Positions 17,635 to 33,222 of a stretch of DNA of 59,507 nt are shown here, one piece after another. The notes below the pieces were generated by a model. The model was given only the letters and a program-made list of their open reading frames with translations. It did no database searches and was not told the DNA's origin. The translations under genes were made by a program, and so were the position numbers. The stretch's first letter is position 1. Each line of letters opens with the position of its first letter. This stretch comes from Rugosibacter sp. (GTDB lineage Bacteria > Pseudomonadota > Gammaproteobacteria > Burkholderiales > Rhodocyclaceae). Location of the stretch: contig JAUSMB010000065.1 of assembly GCA_030645365.1 (NCBI GenBank), forward strand, positions 1 through 59,507. The letters run 5' to 3'.

Positions 17635-17674
17635 AAAAAACGCTTCATCTAAATGCTATCTGCTCATCTTATCC

Positions 17675-17703
17675 AAGGCCACTTTTAAGTGGCCTTTTGT
17701 TTT
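17675..17703 (+). terminator. Rho-independent terminator after tRNA-Thr
   Basis: Perfect 10-bp stem AAGGCCACTT/AAGTGGCCTT with a TT loop, followed by TTGTTTT. Confidence 0.85.
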
Positions 17704-18793
<1,090 letters not shown>

Positions 18794-18845
18794 TACAGGC
18801 TGCGAAGCTTGAGCTTCGCAAGGTTTGTCGAAAGCTGGAAACATC

Positions 18846-18869
18846 TGCGGCGAGGTATTCCTCGCCGCA
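18846..18869. terminator. Strong hairpin between convergent bphD and queF
   Basis: Perfect 10-bp stem TGCGGCGAGG/CCTCGCCGCA with loop TATT. A second hairpin, GCGAAGC/GCTTCGC, lies about 35 bp before it. There is no T-run, so termination is probable but not certain. Confidence 0.5.
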
Positions 18870-18884
18870 ATGGGTTAACGGGTT

Positions 18885-19346
18885 TCAACCACGCGTATTG
18901 GCGTTGGGCAGTGTGGCCAGATTGGCCAGCTCAATTTTCACCGGTGGCTGCCAGCCTTTCTTGCGATGCTCTGCTACCACGGTGGTGAAAACGCCGCCAC
19001 GCACATAAAATCGCGCGGTAAGACGCATATAGCGCGGCTTCACAGCGTTGGCCAGATCATCCAGAATGCGGTTGGTGACATCTTCATGAAAATGGCCTTC
19101 GTCACGAAAACTCCACATGTAAAGTTTCAGGCTTTTTAATTCCACACAGACTTTATCGGCAATGTAATCCAGCGTTAAGGTGGCAAAATCCGGCTGACCG
19201 GTTTTTGGGCACAGGCAGGTGAATTCCGGGATTTCCATGTGAATCTGGTAATCGCGGTGCGCTGCTGGATTGGGAAAGGTTTCAAGTGTTTTCGAGGGTT
19301 GGCTGGGTATCTGTTTGGCTGCTTGTTTGTTCATTGGGTCAGTCAC
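18885..19346 (-). CDS. queF: NADPH-dependent 7-cyano-7-deazaguanine reductase (type I)
   Basis: Reduces preQ0 to preQ1 in queuosine synthesis. It is a unimodular QueF of 153 residues with LETFPNP, the catalytic Cys46 and Asp53 in [11 protein letters not shown], and [17 protein letters not shown] for NADPH and substrate binding. The first or the fifth codon (19334) could be the start. It is divergent from smc, with about 70 bp between. Confidence 0.93.
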   Translation of the reverse strand: MTDPMNKQAAKQIPSQPSKTLETFPNPAAHRDYQIHMEIPEFTCLCPKTGQPDFATLTLDYIADKVCVELKSLKLYMWSFRDEGHFHEDVTNRILDDLANAVKPRYMRLTARFYVRGGVFTTVVAEHRKKGWQPPVKIELANLATLPNANTRG

Positions 19347-19413
19347 TGAGAAGAGAGATGGGAATGATTATAATGGGGCGGCCTTCAACCCTTCTTTTTC
19401 CGGTTTATACCTT

Positions 19414-22400
19414 GTGCGTTTAATCAAGCTGAAAATCGCGGGCTTCAAATCGTTTGTCGAGCCGACCACCGTACTTTTTCCCAGCCAGTTGGCCGGTGTG
19501 GTGGGGCCTAATGGCTGTGGCAAATCAAATATTATCGATGCGGTGCGCTGGGTGCTGGGCGAATCCAAGGCGTCCGAGCTGCGCGGCGAATCGATTCAGG
19601 ATGTGATTTTTAAAGGCTCAGGCAATCGCAAACCCGTGAGCCGTGCCAGTGTTGAGTTGTTTTTCGACAACGGACAGGGGCGCGCGGCCGGTCAGTGGTC
19701 TCAGTATGCCGAGATTACTGTCAAGCGTGTGTTGGATCGCGAAGGGAATTCGAGTTACTACATCAATAATCTGCACGTGCGTCGACGCGACGTGATTGAT
19801 CTTTTTCTGGGCACGGGCCTGGGGCCGCGTGCTTATGCCATTATCGGCCAAGGCATGATCTCGCGCATCGTCGAAGCGAAACCCGATGAGTTGCGTTTCT
19901 TTCTGGAAGAAGCAGCGGGCGTTACCAAGTACAAAGAACGGCGCAAGGAAACCGAGCACCGGCTGGAAGATGCACGCGAAAACATTGCGCGCGTGAATGA
20001 CATCTGCAATGAACTGGAAGCCCAGGTCACACACTTGCAAGCGCAGGCGGAAGTTGCCAGGCAATATCGCACGCTGCATGAGCAGGTTTCGATCAAGCAA
20101 TCGGTGTTGTGGCTGAAAAAACGTAACGATGCGCGTAAGGATGCAGTGCAGTTGGCGCAACAGGTAACTGAAGCTTTGACCAAGGTAGAAGCCGAAACTG
20201 CCCAGCTGCGCGAGGTTGAAGCGCATGTCGAGCATGCGCGTGAGGCGCATTTCACTGCATCGGACGCACTGCATGCCATGCAGGCCGAGATGTATGCCGC
20301 CAATGGTGAAGTGAGCCGTCTGGAAGCTGAATTGACGCATGTGCGTGACGCGCGCACGCGTCTGGAATCGCGATTAACGCAATTGGCAAGTGAAGATGAG
20401 CACTGGGCGGCGCAGAAGATTCAACTGACAGAAGAAAAAGCACGTTGGCAGATGTTGCTGGACAATGCGCGCAATCGCTCAGCCAATGCCACTCGCCAGC
20501 ATGCAGAGGCTGCCCGGCGTTTATCCGGTATGGAAGAGGCGGTGCGTCTGGCGGGCAGTGAAGTGTCCGCAGCACGGCGGGAGCAGAATCAAAGCGAGCA
20601 AGCGTTGCGGCTGGCAGAAGCCGATCACGGCCACGCACAACGTGCGTTGGAAAATCTTGCCCAGCGGCATACTCGGTTAGAGCAGGATCGCCTTGCCCTG
20701 GGCGCGCCTGATCCATTGCTGCTGGCGTCAGCACAAGAACATGAAATGCAAAGTGAAGCTGCTGTCGCGGCAGCGCAGGCGCAACTTGCGCTCGCCCAGG
20801 CTGCCGTACCTGCGGCTGAATCCGAGGTGCGTAGCGCACGCGAGACCTTGCAGGCAGCGCATCGTCGCCTGACGGAAACCCGTGCGCAACATGGTGCTCT
20901 GGAGCAATTGCAAGCCAAAGTCGCGCCTAGCGGTGAAATTGGCACGTGGCTTAAAGCGCGCGGCTTGTCTGAGGCCAAGCCTTTGTGGCAATCGATCCAG
21001 GTGAATGCGGGATGGGAAACCGCAGTTGAAGCGGTGCTGCGCGAGCGTTTTTCGGCGCTGGTGGCTGATGCCGCGATCTTGCGCGCTGCCCTGACCGCCC
21101 CGCCACCCGCGATTTTGACCCTGGCGCTGGCTAACCCCTTTGCGCGACATTCCGCCACATTGGCGAGCGATACTTTGCGTGCGCAAGTGCAGTGCGCTGA
21201 TCCCCGATGGGCTGCCGTGCTCGATGAGTGGCTGGCGAATGTGATCATTGTCGATGATCTATCCGCCAAGTTGTCGTTGGGTCAGGAACCAGCGATTACC
21301 GGAATGTATGTTTCGCGCGCTGGCCATACGCTAACCTCCTGCGGTATCACGCTGTACGCGCCCGATGCAAAAACGCATGGCGTGATCGAGCGACAGCGCG
21401 AGATTGATGAGTTGGCTGGATTGATCATTACGCACAGTGCGGCAGAACAATCCGCGCGTGAGGCGCAACAAGCCGCTGAACAAAATTTGACGACATTGCA
21501 AACCCGATTGACCACCGCCCGTCGGACGGTGCAAGAGGCGCAGCAAGCGTTTCATGCGGCGCAAGTGGATGCGCTTAAATTGACCCAGGCGCAGGCGCGG
21601 TTTGAGGAGCGCTCTACGCAAATCGATCGTGATCTCGCCGAGTTGTCGCGCCAAAATGCGGCAGAGCAGGTGCGTGCCGAACGTGCCGAGCTGGAAGCCA
21701 GGCAACAGCGCGAAAAGCTCGCCGACCACCGGCAGCAACTCGACCAATTGTTTGAATCGCAACGCCAAAAAGAAACAGCACTGCGCGAAGCGCGTCAGCT
21801 GGAAACACAACTGGCGCGTGAAGTACAAGAGGCTGGCTTTTCCGAGCGCGAATGCCTTTCTAAGTTGGAAGACAATGCGCGTGCAGCCACCACGACTGAG
21901 AGCCAGCTAGCGCGCATTGCCACGGAAACCACCGCTGCGGGTACCGAAGTTGCCAGCATCAGTGACCAGGTTCTGCAAGAGCAATTGCACCGCGCGCTGG
22001 ACGATCGGCGCGCCAAAGAGTCGGCGCTGGCAGAACGGCGAAATGCGCTGGAATCTGCTGCTGCCGAGTTACGCAGTCTGGACGAACGTCGCTTGAAGCT
22101 GGAGCAAGAAATCGCCCCATTACATGAGCGGATCAATCAGCTCAAGATGAAAGCGCAAGCCGCACAAATGAGCGAAGCGCAATTTCAGGAGCGGCTGACG
22201 GAGATTAATTTACTCACCGACGCCGATGAAGCGCCCTTTGCTGAAGCGCTCGCCGCTCAGCCAAAAGACAGTGTTTTACAAAGTGAGATCACGCGACTGA
22301 CCCATGAGATCGAAATGCTGGGCCCGGTGAATCTGGCGGCACTGGATGAGCTAACAGCGGCAACTGAACGCAAAGGGTATCTGGATGAGCAATCACTTGA

Positions 22401-22944
22401 TCTGGGCAAAGCCATCAACACTCTGGAAGATGCGATCCGGCGGATCGACCGCGACACGCGTGAGCAATTACAGGAAACCTATAACACCGTTAATTCACAC
22501 TTTGGGCAGCTCTTCCCGCAACTGTTTGGCGGTGGCGAAGCGCGCCTTATTCTTACGGGCGATGAAATTCTGGATTCAGGTATTCAGATCATGGCGCAAC
22601 CGCCAGGCAAGAAAAATTCAACCATCCATCTGCTCTCTGGCGGCGAAAAAGCATTGACCGCCATTGCGCTGGTGTTTGCCATGTTCCAGCTCAATCCGGC
22701 ACCTTTCTGTATGCTGGACGAAGTGGATGCACCACTGGATGATTCAAATACCGTACGATTTTGTGACATGGTGAAACGCATGTCGGTGCAAACCCAGTTT
22801 ATTTTTATTTCGCACAACAAGATCGCGATGGAAATGGCGCAGCAATTGATTGGCGTTACCATGCAGGAGCAAGGAGTTTCGCGCGTGGTGGAAGTCGATA
22901 TTGGCGAAGCATTGCGGCTCGCTGAAGAACAAAAGGTGGCGTAA
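19414..22944 (+). CDS. smc: Chromosome segregation ATPase SMC
   Basis: Core subunit of the SMC-ScpAB condensin. Walker A GPNGCGKSN occurs near residue 32, two long coiled coils rich in Glu, Ala, Gln and Arg flank a hinge (about 520-630), and the C-terminal head has the signature LSGGEKALTAIAL and Walker B FCMLDEVDAPLDD. I start at GTG 19414, giving MRLIKLKIAGFKSFVEPT and 1176 residues, normal for the family; the open frame extends upstream into queF but without homology. The gene is 2 bp from zipA. Confidence 0.95.
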   Translation: MRLIKLKIAGFKSFVEPTTVLFPSQLAGVVGPNGCGKSNIIDAVRWVLGESKASELRGESIQDVIFKGSGNRKPVSRASVELFFDNGQGRAAGQWSQYAEITVKRVLDREGNSSYYINNLHVRRRDVIDLFLGTGLGPRAYAIIGQGMISRIVEAKPDELRFFLEEAAGVTKYKERRKETEHRLEDARENIARVNDICNELEAQVTHLQAQAEVARQYRTLHEQVSIKQSVLWLKKRNDARKDAVQLAQQVTEALTKVEAETAQLREVEAHVEHAREAHFTASDALHAMQAEMYAANGEVSRLEAELTHVRDARTRLESRLTQLASEDEHWAAQKIQLTEEKARWQMLLDNARNRSANATRQHAEAARRLSGMEEAVRLAGSEVSAARREQNQSEQALRLAEADHGHAQRALENLAQRHTRLEQDRLALGAPDPLLLASAQEHEMQSEAAVAAAQAQLALAQAAVPAAESEVRSARETLQAAHRRLTETRAQHGALEQLQAKVAPSGEIGTWLKARGLSEAKPLWQSIQVNAGWETAVEAVLRERFSALVADAAILRAALTAPPPAILTLALANPFARHSATLASDTLRAQVQCADPRWAAVLDEWLANVIIVDDLSAKLSLGQEPAITGMYVSRAGHTLTSCGITLYAPDAKTHGVIERQREIDELAGLIITHSAAEQSAREAQQAAEQNLTTLQTRLTTARRTVQEAQQAFHAAQVDALKLTQAQARFEERSTQIDRDLAELSRQNAAEQVRAERAELEARQQREKLADHRQQLDQLFESQRQKETALREARQLETQLAREVQEAGFSERECLSKLEDNARAATTTESQLARIATETTAAGTEVASISDQVLQEQLHRALDDRRAKESALAERRNALESAAAELRSLDERRLKLEQEIAPLHERINQLKMKAQAAQMSEAQFQERLTEINLLTDADEAPFAEALAAQPKDSVLQSEITRLTHEIEMLGPVNLAALDELTAATERKGYLDEQSLDLGKAINTLEDAIRRIDRDTREQLQETYNTVNSHFGQLFPQLFGGGEARLILTGDEILDSGIQIMAQPPGKKNSTIHLLSGGEKALTAIALVFAMFQLNPAPFCMLDEVDAPLDDSNTVRFCDMVKRMSVQTQFIFISHNKIAMEMAQQLIGVTMQEQGVSRVVEVDIGEALRLAEEQKVA

Positions 22945-22946
22945 AA

Positions 22947-27110
<4,164 letters not shown>

Positions 27111-27114
<4 letters not shown>

Positions 27115-27656
27115 GCCCTGCGGAAGCGCAAAAAATCCTGGCTGAGGCCGACCTCATCTGTTCGGCAGAAAAGTCGGCGCTGGCGGTACGGCGCATTGCT
27201 GCTGAAATTTGCACACGGCTGGCCAACAGCAATCCGCTGGTGTTAGCCGTAATGGGTGGGGCTGTGGTGTTCACTGGCCAGCTTTTGCCGTTGTTGCCTT
27301 TTCCGCTGGATTTTGATTATCTGCAAGTGAGCCGCTACCGGGATAGCACCACGGGTGGGCAGCTGTTTTGGGTGGTTGAACCAAAAAGCGCGGTTGCCGG
27401 GCGCTGCGTGTTGGTGGTGGATGACATTCTCGACGAAGGGATTACGCTCGCCGAGATTCGCCAGCGGCTATTTGCACAAGGTGCGGCCGAAGTACTTACG
27501 GCAGTTTTTGCCGACAAGCAAAGTGAGTGCAGTAAGCCGGTCACCGCTGACTTTGTGGGTATTACCGTGCCGGATCGCTATGTGTTCGGCTTTGGCATGG
27601 ATATCCAAGGCGCATGGCGCAATTTGCCTGCGGTGTATGCGTTAAAGCGCGAGTAA
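27111..27656 (+). CDS. hpt: Purine phosphoribosyltransferase (hypoxanthine-guanine type)
   Basis: Type I phosphoribosyltransferase for purine salvage. The PRPP-binding motif [14 protein letters not shown] is intact, [13 protein letters not shown] forms the first loop, and [10 protein letters not shown] contacts the base. The protein is 181 residues and the last member of the smc-zipA-ligA-galU operon. An exact 22-bp repeat copy (27169-27190, minus strand) is read near the N-terminus as [10 protein letters not shown]+C-rich dyad around 27685-27735 may end the operon. Confidence 0.9.
27169..27190 (-). repeat. 22-bp dispersed repeat, exact copy 4
   Basis: On the minus strand: CGTACCG followed by CCAGCGCCGACTTTT. 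It is antisense to hpt and is the only exact copy on this strand. Confidence 0.85.
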
Positions 27657-27753
27657 GTATTTGGTGCGGTTTTATAGAAAAAGCGGCGCGGCGCAGTAAC
27701 CAGCTAACCGGTTATTGATCTCTACGCCGCGTGATCAAGATCGCAACTAAATT

Positions 27754-28155
27754 TTAAGCGTGCGCTTTGCGCCAGGCCACCATGCCGGTCAGAATGATAA
27801 TGACGTGAATGACCAAGGTGACTACGCCCACCCACATTGCCTCATAGCTATAGACAATGCTGTAGATATCCCAAATGCCATCGACTATTTCGGTGACGAT
27901 CGTTACCGGAATGACAGCAATATATTTCATGGGATTACGGGCGCCCCACAGCGCAACCACGCCAATAGCCGCTAGCTGAATCCCTACGATCACCCATGCT
28001 TCGGTGAGGAGGCGGAAGATAGGTTCTGTTGCGTAGAGTTCGACACCAGGGTACATCGTCGACAACCCGGGGCCAAATACAGAAGGCCAAGTGAGCACGG
28101 CATTGAAGACATACCAAAGTCCAAGAGCAATAAGCCAGTTGCGGGTGTATTTCAT
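27754..28155 (-). CDS. Small four-helix inner-membrane protein, possibly BphX-like
   Basis: 133 residues with four hydrophobic segments (about 7-26, 52-72, 78-96, 105-126) and few charges. It begins MKYTRNWLIALGLWYVF. The size and pattern recall the BphX-like family found in some biphenyl pathways, but I am not sure of the match. A perfect dyad ACTCAGTC/GACTGAGT lies 27-47 bp upstream and may be an operator. No function is assigned. Confidence 0.6.
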   Translation of the reverse strand: MKYTRNWLIALGLWYVFNAVLTWPSVFGPGLSTMYPGVELYATEPIFRLLTEAWVIVGIQLAAIGVVALWGARNPMKYIAVIPVTIVTEIVDGIWDIYSIVYSYEAMWVGVVTLVIHVIIILTGMVAWRKAHA

Positions 28156-28182
28156 TATTATCTCCTCAATTTTTATGGTTAC

Positions 28183-28202
28183 TCAGTCAAAAGACTGAGT
28201 TT
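28183..28202. promoter_or_regulatory. Palindrome upstream of the small membrane protein
   Basis: Perfect 8-bp arms ACTCAGTC/GACTGAGT with loop AAAA. There is no T-run on either strand in the right place, so an operator is more likely than a terminator. A second perfect palindrome, AACCCGATCGGGTT, is at 28276-28289. Confidence 0.4.
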
Positions 28203-28299
28203 GATTTATACCTCAAAACCGAAGGGGCGTCTGTTTTTTCCCAACGGGTACAGCCTGTTGGGTCGCAAGAGCCATAACCCGATCGGGTTGCGTCATGAC

Positions 28300-29574
28300 T
28301 CAATCCAACACATGCGAGATCAGCCCATCAGCGAGCTTGGGCTCGAACCAGGTGGATTTGGGCGGCATGATCTGGTTGCTGTCGGCCACGCGCATTAACT
28401 GCTGCATGCTGGTTGGAAACAGGGCGAAAGCGGCGGCCATTTCGCCGGAATCAACCCGCTTTTCTAGCTCAGAAAGCCCGCGAATGCCACCGACAAAGTC
28501 GATGCGTTTATCGCGGCGTAAATCGGTGATGCCGAGTAAGGGGGCGAGCAGATGGTCCGACAGTAATGAAACATCCAGACGGGTGACCGGGTCGTTGGGA
28601 ATAAGGTCGGCTTTGATCGTGAGCCGATACCATACGCCGTGTGATTCTCCAGGTTCTCCACCAAGATACATGCCGAACTCGCCAAGGCGCGCGGGTGTGA
28701 CGCGCGTTGGCGATTTTTCAACGGTAAAGGCTGTTTGGCACCGTGCCACCAGCGCCGACTTTTCAAGGCCATTTAAATCTTTAACCACGCGGTTGTAATC
28801 CAGAATTTTCATCTGATGATGCGGAAAGATGACCGACAGAAAGTAGTCCGAGGAGAGCGTAAATCCATCCTGCCGACGCGCGGCAGCAACGCGTGAGGCA
28901 GCTGCAGAACGGTGGTGCCCGTCGGCAATATAAAGTGCTTCCATTGCGTCGAAGGTACGCGTGAGTGCATCGATGGTGGTTGAATCGCGCACCACCCAGA
29001 TTTCATGGCGTATGCCATCCCCAGCGGTGACATCTGACGCTGGCACGCCTTGAGCCGCGTTGGCAATTAGCGCATCTGCTTGAGATGACGCCGGATAGAC
29101 CAGCAACACGGGGCCGGTTTGTGCATTTAAGGCTTCAATCTGGCGCACGCGATCATCTTCTTTATCCAGCCGGGTGAACTCATGTTTGCGAATGCGGTTG
29201 CTGTTGTAGTCGGCCACGCTTGCCGAGGCTACCAAGCCGGTTTGTACATGCGGGCCCATGGTCAAGCGATAGATGTAATAACAGGGGGCATCGTCACGCA
29301 GCAACACGCCAGCATCAAGCATCTTGAGTAGATTGCTCGCGGCCATGGCATATACCGTGGGTGAATAAGGATCGGTGTCTGCGGGTAGATCAATCTCGGG
29401 TTTGGAGATATGCAGGAAGGACCAGGGCTTGTCTGCAGCACGCAGGCGGGCCTCTTCGCTTGAGAGTACGTCATAGGGCGGGGCAGCAATTTCAGCCGCA
29501 CGACCGGGGGCAGGCCGCAGACCGCGCAATGGGGCCACTAGATGCGGGTTGATCGAGGAGGGAGTGAAGGGCAT
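28300..29574 (-). CDS. DUF1015 family protein
   Basis: 424-residue cytosolic protein of the DUF1015 family. It shows LRPAPGRAAEIAAPPYDVLS near the N-terminus, ALYIADGHHRSAAASRVAA in the middle (a conserved D-G-H-H-R motif) and DYNRVVKDLNG after it. The role is not established; some members cluster with serine metabolism. An exact repeat copy at 28742-28763 is antisense and read as EKSALVAR. Confidence 0.85.
   Translation of the reverse strand: MPFTPSSINPHLVAPLRGLRPAPGRAAEIAAPPYDVLSSEEARLRAADKPWSFLHISKPEIDLPADTDPYSPTVYAMAASNLLKMLDAGVLLRDDAPCYYIYRLTMGPHVQTGLVASASVADYNSNRIRKHEFTRLDKEDDRVRQIEALNAQTGPVLLVYPASSQADALIANAAQGVPASDVTAGDGIRHEIWVVRDSTTIDALTRTFDAMEALYIADGHHRSAAASRVAAARRQDGFTLSSDYFLSVIFPHHQMKILDYNRVVKDLNGLEKSALVARCQTAFTVEKSPTRVTPARLGEFGMYLGGEPGESHGVWYRLTIKADLIPNDPVTRLDVSLLSDHLLAPLLGITDLRRDKRIDFVGGIRGLSELEKRVDSGEMAAAFALFPTSMQQLMRVADSNQIMPPKSTWFEPKLADGLISHVLD
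28742..28763 (+). repeat. 22-bp dispersed repeat, exact copy 5
   Basis: CGTGCCA followed by CCAGCGCCGACTTTT. It is antisense within the DUF1015 gene. Confidence 0.85.
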
Positions 29575-29627
29575 GGTCTAAAGGCTCAGCATTCGAGAGA
29601 GTTGATTTTTCAGTTAATGTTGTTTAG

Positions 29628-32600
29628 TTAATTGGTAAGTTTCGCAAATAATTGATATAGCGCGGAAGCCCGCTCTTGCAACGTGGTGGTACTTTTTTGC
29701 CACGAGAGTTTGTCCTGGCCCGCGAGTTTGATCGTGCGCTCTTTTTGAATCAGCTGAATGATTTTTGCCGGATCAATTGGCGGGTTGGGAACGAATTGCA
29801 ATTGTATCGCGGCAGGGCCGGCATCCACTTTCTTGATCCCCAGTGCGCGCGCAGCCAGTCGAATGCGATGGGTTTCCAGCAGTGCGAGCGCCTGGTTAGG
29901 CAAAGCACCATAGCGGTCGATGAGCTCCTCTTGCAACAAGCGCAACTCATCGTCGTTTTCGCAGTTGGCCAGACGCTTATAAAGCATTAATCGTTCGTGC
30001 ACATCCGGGCAATAATCTTGAGTGAGCAGGGCAGGGATGTGCAAATTGATTTCAGCGGTGAGTGCTAGCGGCAAGGTTAAATCAGGAATATCCTTGCCTG
30101 CTTTCAAGGCGGCGACAGCAGCATTGAGCATGTTGGTGTACATCGCAAAACCAATTTCGTGAATCTCGCCGCTTTGGTTTTCGCCCAGAACTTCTCCTGC
30201 GCCGCGAATTTCCAGATCATGCATGGCGAGAAAAAATCCCGAGCCGAGCTCTTCCATGGCGCAAATGGCATCCAGCCGACGTTGCGCCTGCGCGCTGGGT
30301 TTGGCGTCTTCGTGCGTGAGCAGGTAGGCGTAAGCCTGATGGTGCGAGCGGCCTACACGGCCACGCAGTTGGTGGAGTTGCGCCAGGCCAAATTTATCGG
30401 CGCGATTGATGATGATGGTATTGGCATGTGGGTTGTCGATGCCGGTTTCAATGATGGTCGAACACAACAGCAGATTGTGTTTTTGCTGCGTGAATTCACG
30501 CATCACGCGCTCGAGCTCCCGCTCGGGCAACTGGCCGTGGCCGATCACAATACGCGCTTCAGGCAACAGGGTTTGCAAGCGGTCACGCATGTTTTCAATG
30601 GTGTCAACTTCATTGTGCAAAAAGTACACTTGGCCGCCGCGTTTGAATTCACGCAGGGCAGCCTCGCGTATCTGGCCGGTGGACCATTTGCTGACAAATG
30701 TTTTAATTGCCAGGCGTTTTTGCGGTGGCGTGGCGATCACGGAAAAATCGCGCAGACCATCGAGCGATAAGCCAAGCGTGCGCGGAATGGGCGTGGCAGT
30801 CAGGGTGAGTACATCCACTTGGGCACGGAGTGCCTTGAGCGATTCTTTTTGGCGCACGCCAAAGCGATGCTCTTCATCAATGATGATGAGGCCGAGGCGG
30901 GCGAAGGTGACATCTTTTTGCAGCAGGCGATGGGTACCGATGAGAATATCAATCTTGCCTTGCGCCACCAGTTCAATAGACTCGGCTTGCTCTTTGGCAT
31001 TCTTGAAGCGAGAAATTTCAGCAACCTTGACGGGCAAACTGGCAAAGCGGTCGGCGAAATTTTGGTAATGCTGTTCGGCCAGGAGCGTCGTTGGGCAAAG
31101 TACAGCGACCTGCTTGCCGTCAGCTACGGCAATAAACGCGGCGCGTAGGGCAACCTCGGTTTTGCCAAAGCCGACATCGCCACAAACCAGACGATCCATC
31201 GGTTTTCCCGATGTCATATCGCTAATCACCGCTTGAATAGCGGTTAGCTGATCAGGCGTTTCTTCAAACCCGAAGCCATCGGCGAAGCTTTCCATTTCGT
31301 GTGCGTCAAAGGTAAAGCGATGCCCTTCGCGCGCCGCACGCTGGGCATAGAGATGCAATAGCTCGACCGCCGTGTCGCGCACTTGTTCGGCAGCCTTTTT
31401 CTTGGCTTTTTCCCATTGCCCCGAGCCTAGCGTATGCAGGTGAACAGATTCCGGGTCTGCTCCGCTGTAGCGCGTAATGACATGCAATTGGGCAACAGGG
31501 ACATACAGCTTGGCACTATCGGCATATTCAAGATGCAAAAACTCGGTGTTGCCCTCACCTAAATCCATGTGTACCAGGCCAAGATAACGGCCGATGCCAT
31601 GCTGCTCATGTACTACCGGGTCGCCAAGGGTGAGCTCGGATAAATCACGCAGCCAGCCTTCCAGATTAGCGCGTCGCGCCTCGCTGCGACGACTGCGTGG
31701 CCGCGCTGTGGCGGCATACAGTTCGTTTTCTGTGATGAGTGCCATGCCATCGAGCAAAAAGCCGCCCGACAGTGGCCCCACGCACAACATCAGGGGGTGA
31801 TCGTTGCATAAAAATTCGGCAAAGTCAGCGCATGGGGTGACGTTTAAATGATGTGTGGATAGATAATCCTGCAGGGTTTCACGGCGACCCGGGGATTCAG
31901 CCAGCAGCAGCACGCGGCGCGGATGGCTGGTAAGAAAGTGGCGCATGTGAGCCAGGGGATCATCCGCTTTGCGTTCAACGGCGAGTGGTGGCAGCGCGTG
32001 ACTTGTACTTGGCGCCGAATCCCGAGAGTGCTTTTCAGAAACAGATTCAAGGCCTTGCGGCGTATCACCAGCGCCGACTTTTTGTTCTGTTTTCAGCGCC
32101 CATTGTGGCCAGGCGTTAGCCGCAATAAAAAATTCTTCGTCGCGTAAAAATAACTGTTGCGGGGGTAACACCGGGCGACTGCGGTCACCCCCCAGCATTT
32201 TGTAGCGCCCGGCAGTATCGATCCAGAATTCGGTAATGGCTCCGGCGACATCACCATGCAAAATCAGCTGCGCCTCGGTCGGCAGATAGTCGAACAAGGT
32301 AGCCGTGGTATCAAAAAACAGCGGTAGATAGTATTCAATGCCTGCGGGCAAAATACCGTTCGAGACATCTTTATACAGGCTGATGCGCGAAGCATCGCCT
32401 TCAAAATTTTCGCGGAAGCGCTGGCGAAAAATGGTGCGACCAGCATCTCCTGCGGGAAATTCCCGTGCGGGTAGCAGGCGAATTTCAGGGACAGGATATA
32501 AGGTGCGCTGTGAATCAACGTCAAAGCTGCGCAAGGTATCGATTTCATCATCGAACAATTCGATGCGATAAGGTAGCGGCGTGCCCATCGGGAACAGATC

Positions 32601-33119
32601 GATCAATCCGCCGCGCACGCTGTATTCACCGGCCGCGACCACTTGCGTGACATGCTGGTAGCCGGCCAGGGTGAGTTGGGCGCGGAGTTTGTCAATATCC
32701 AGCCGCTCGCCTTTTTTCATGAAAAAAGTATGTCCGGCTAAAAACGACGGCGGGGCCAGCCGGGAGATTGCGGTGGATGCGGCGGTAATGAGTACATCGC
32801 ATTCGTTGCGCGAGACGGCATGCAACGTGGCCAGGCGTTCCGAGACTAAATCCTGGTGCGGCGAAAAATGGTCATACGGCAGGGTTTCCCAATCCGGTAA
32901 AAGATGGGCACGCAGTTGCGGTGCAAACCATGCAATTTCTTCAACCAGGCGTTGTGCTTCCAGGGGGCTCGCCGTGATAATTGTCAGCAGATGCCCCGGG
33001 CGGGCAAGCTGGGCCATGGCGAGGGCATCGATCGATGCAGAAAATGACGGCAAATCGAGACGTTGGCCGGATTTTGGTTGTGCGGGCAGTGATAGCAGAG
33101 AATTCAAGGCGAAGACCAT
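29628..33119 (-). CDS. mfd: Transcription-repair coupling factor
   Basis: ATP-dependent translocase that removes stalled RNA polymerase and recruits UvrA. The UvrB-homology region (about 1-330) is followed by the RNA polymerase interaction domain (HEQHGIGRYLGL), the RecG-like motor with Walker A VCGDVGFGKTEVALRAAF and DEEH in IIDEEHRFGVRQ, and the C-terminal TRCF domain. Its 1163 residues are normal. Between the UvrB-like part and the interaction domain sits a poorly conserved stretch (about 340-395) that contains the 22-bp repeat, read as KVGAGDT. Confidence 0.95.
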   Translation of the reverse strand: MVFALNSLLSLPAQPKSGQRLDLPSFSASIDALAMAQLARPGHLLTIITASPLEAQRLVEEIAWFAPQLRAHLLPDWETLPYDHFSPHQDLVSERLATLHAVSRNECDVLITAASTAISRLAPPSFLAGHTFFMKKGERLDIDKLRAQLTLAGYQHVTQVVAAGEYSVRGGLIDLFPMGTPLPYRIELFDDEIDTLRSFDVDSQRTLYPVPEIRLLPAREFPAGDAGRTIFRQRFRENFEGDASRISLYKDVSNGILPAGIEYYLPLFFDTTATLFDYLPTEAQLILHGDVAGAITEFWIDTAGRYKMLGGDRSRPVLPPQQLFLRDEEFFIAANAWPQWALKTEQKVGAGDTPQGLESVSEKHSRDSAPSTSHALPPLAVERKADDPLAHMRHFLTSHPRRVLLLAESPGRRETLQDYLSTHHLNVTPCADFAEFLCNDHPLMLCVGPLSGGFLLDGMALITENELYAATARPRSRRSEARRANLEGWLRDLSELTLGDPVVHEQHGIGRYLGLVHMDLGEGNTEFLHLEYADSAKLYVPVAQLHVITRYSGADPESVHLHTLGSGQWEKAKKKAAEQVRDTAVELLHLYAQRAAREGHRFTFDAHEMESFADGFGFEETPDQLTAIQAVISDMTSGKPMDRLVCGDVGFGKTEVALRAAFIAVADGKQVAVLCPTTLLAEQHYQNFADRFASLPVKVAEISRFKNAKEQAESIELVAQGKIDILIGTHRLLQKDVTFARLGLIIIDEEHRFGVRQKESLKALRAQVDVLTLTATPIPRTLGLSLDGLRDFSVIATPPQKRLAIKTFVSKWSTGQIREAALREFKRGGQVYFLHNEVDTIENMRDRLQTLLPEARIVIGHGQLPERELERVMREFTQQKHNLLLCSTIIETGIDNPHANTIIINRADKFGLAQLHQLRGRVGRSHHQAYAYLLTHEDAKPSAQAQRRLDAICAMEELGSGFFLAMHDLEIRGAGEVLGENQSGEIHEIGFAMYTNMLNAAVAALKAGKDIPDLTLPLALTAEINLHIPALLTQDYCPDVHERLMLYKRLANCENDDELRLLQEELIDRYGALPNQALALLETHRIRLAARALGIKKVDAGPAAIQLQFVPNPPIDPAKIIQLIQKERTIKLAGQDKLSWQKSTTTLQERASALYQLFAKLTN
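32061..32082 (+). repeat. 22-bp dispersed repeat, exact copy 6
   Basis: CGTATCA followed by CCAGCGCCGACTTTT. It is antisense in mfd, inside a variable linker. Confidence 0.85.
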
Positions 33120-33222
33120 CAGACAGCACAGGAAGCGGAAAAGCGCGGAATTATACGCACCGCCTAGCAGTCGTTGCGAGGCAGAAAAGGGTTGTGGTGA
33201 CTAAATGGGCATCATGCGGGCA

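Noticed and set aside
19270-19413. Longer SMC open frame starting 48 codons upstream.
   Set aside because: The extra residues overlap queF on the other strand and lack homology; GTG 19414 gives the standard MRLIKLKIAGFKSF start.
27754-28155. Firm assignment of the small membrane protein as BphX.
   Set aside because: Similarity is by size and hydrophobic pattern only; its neighbours are housekeeping genes.
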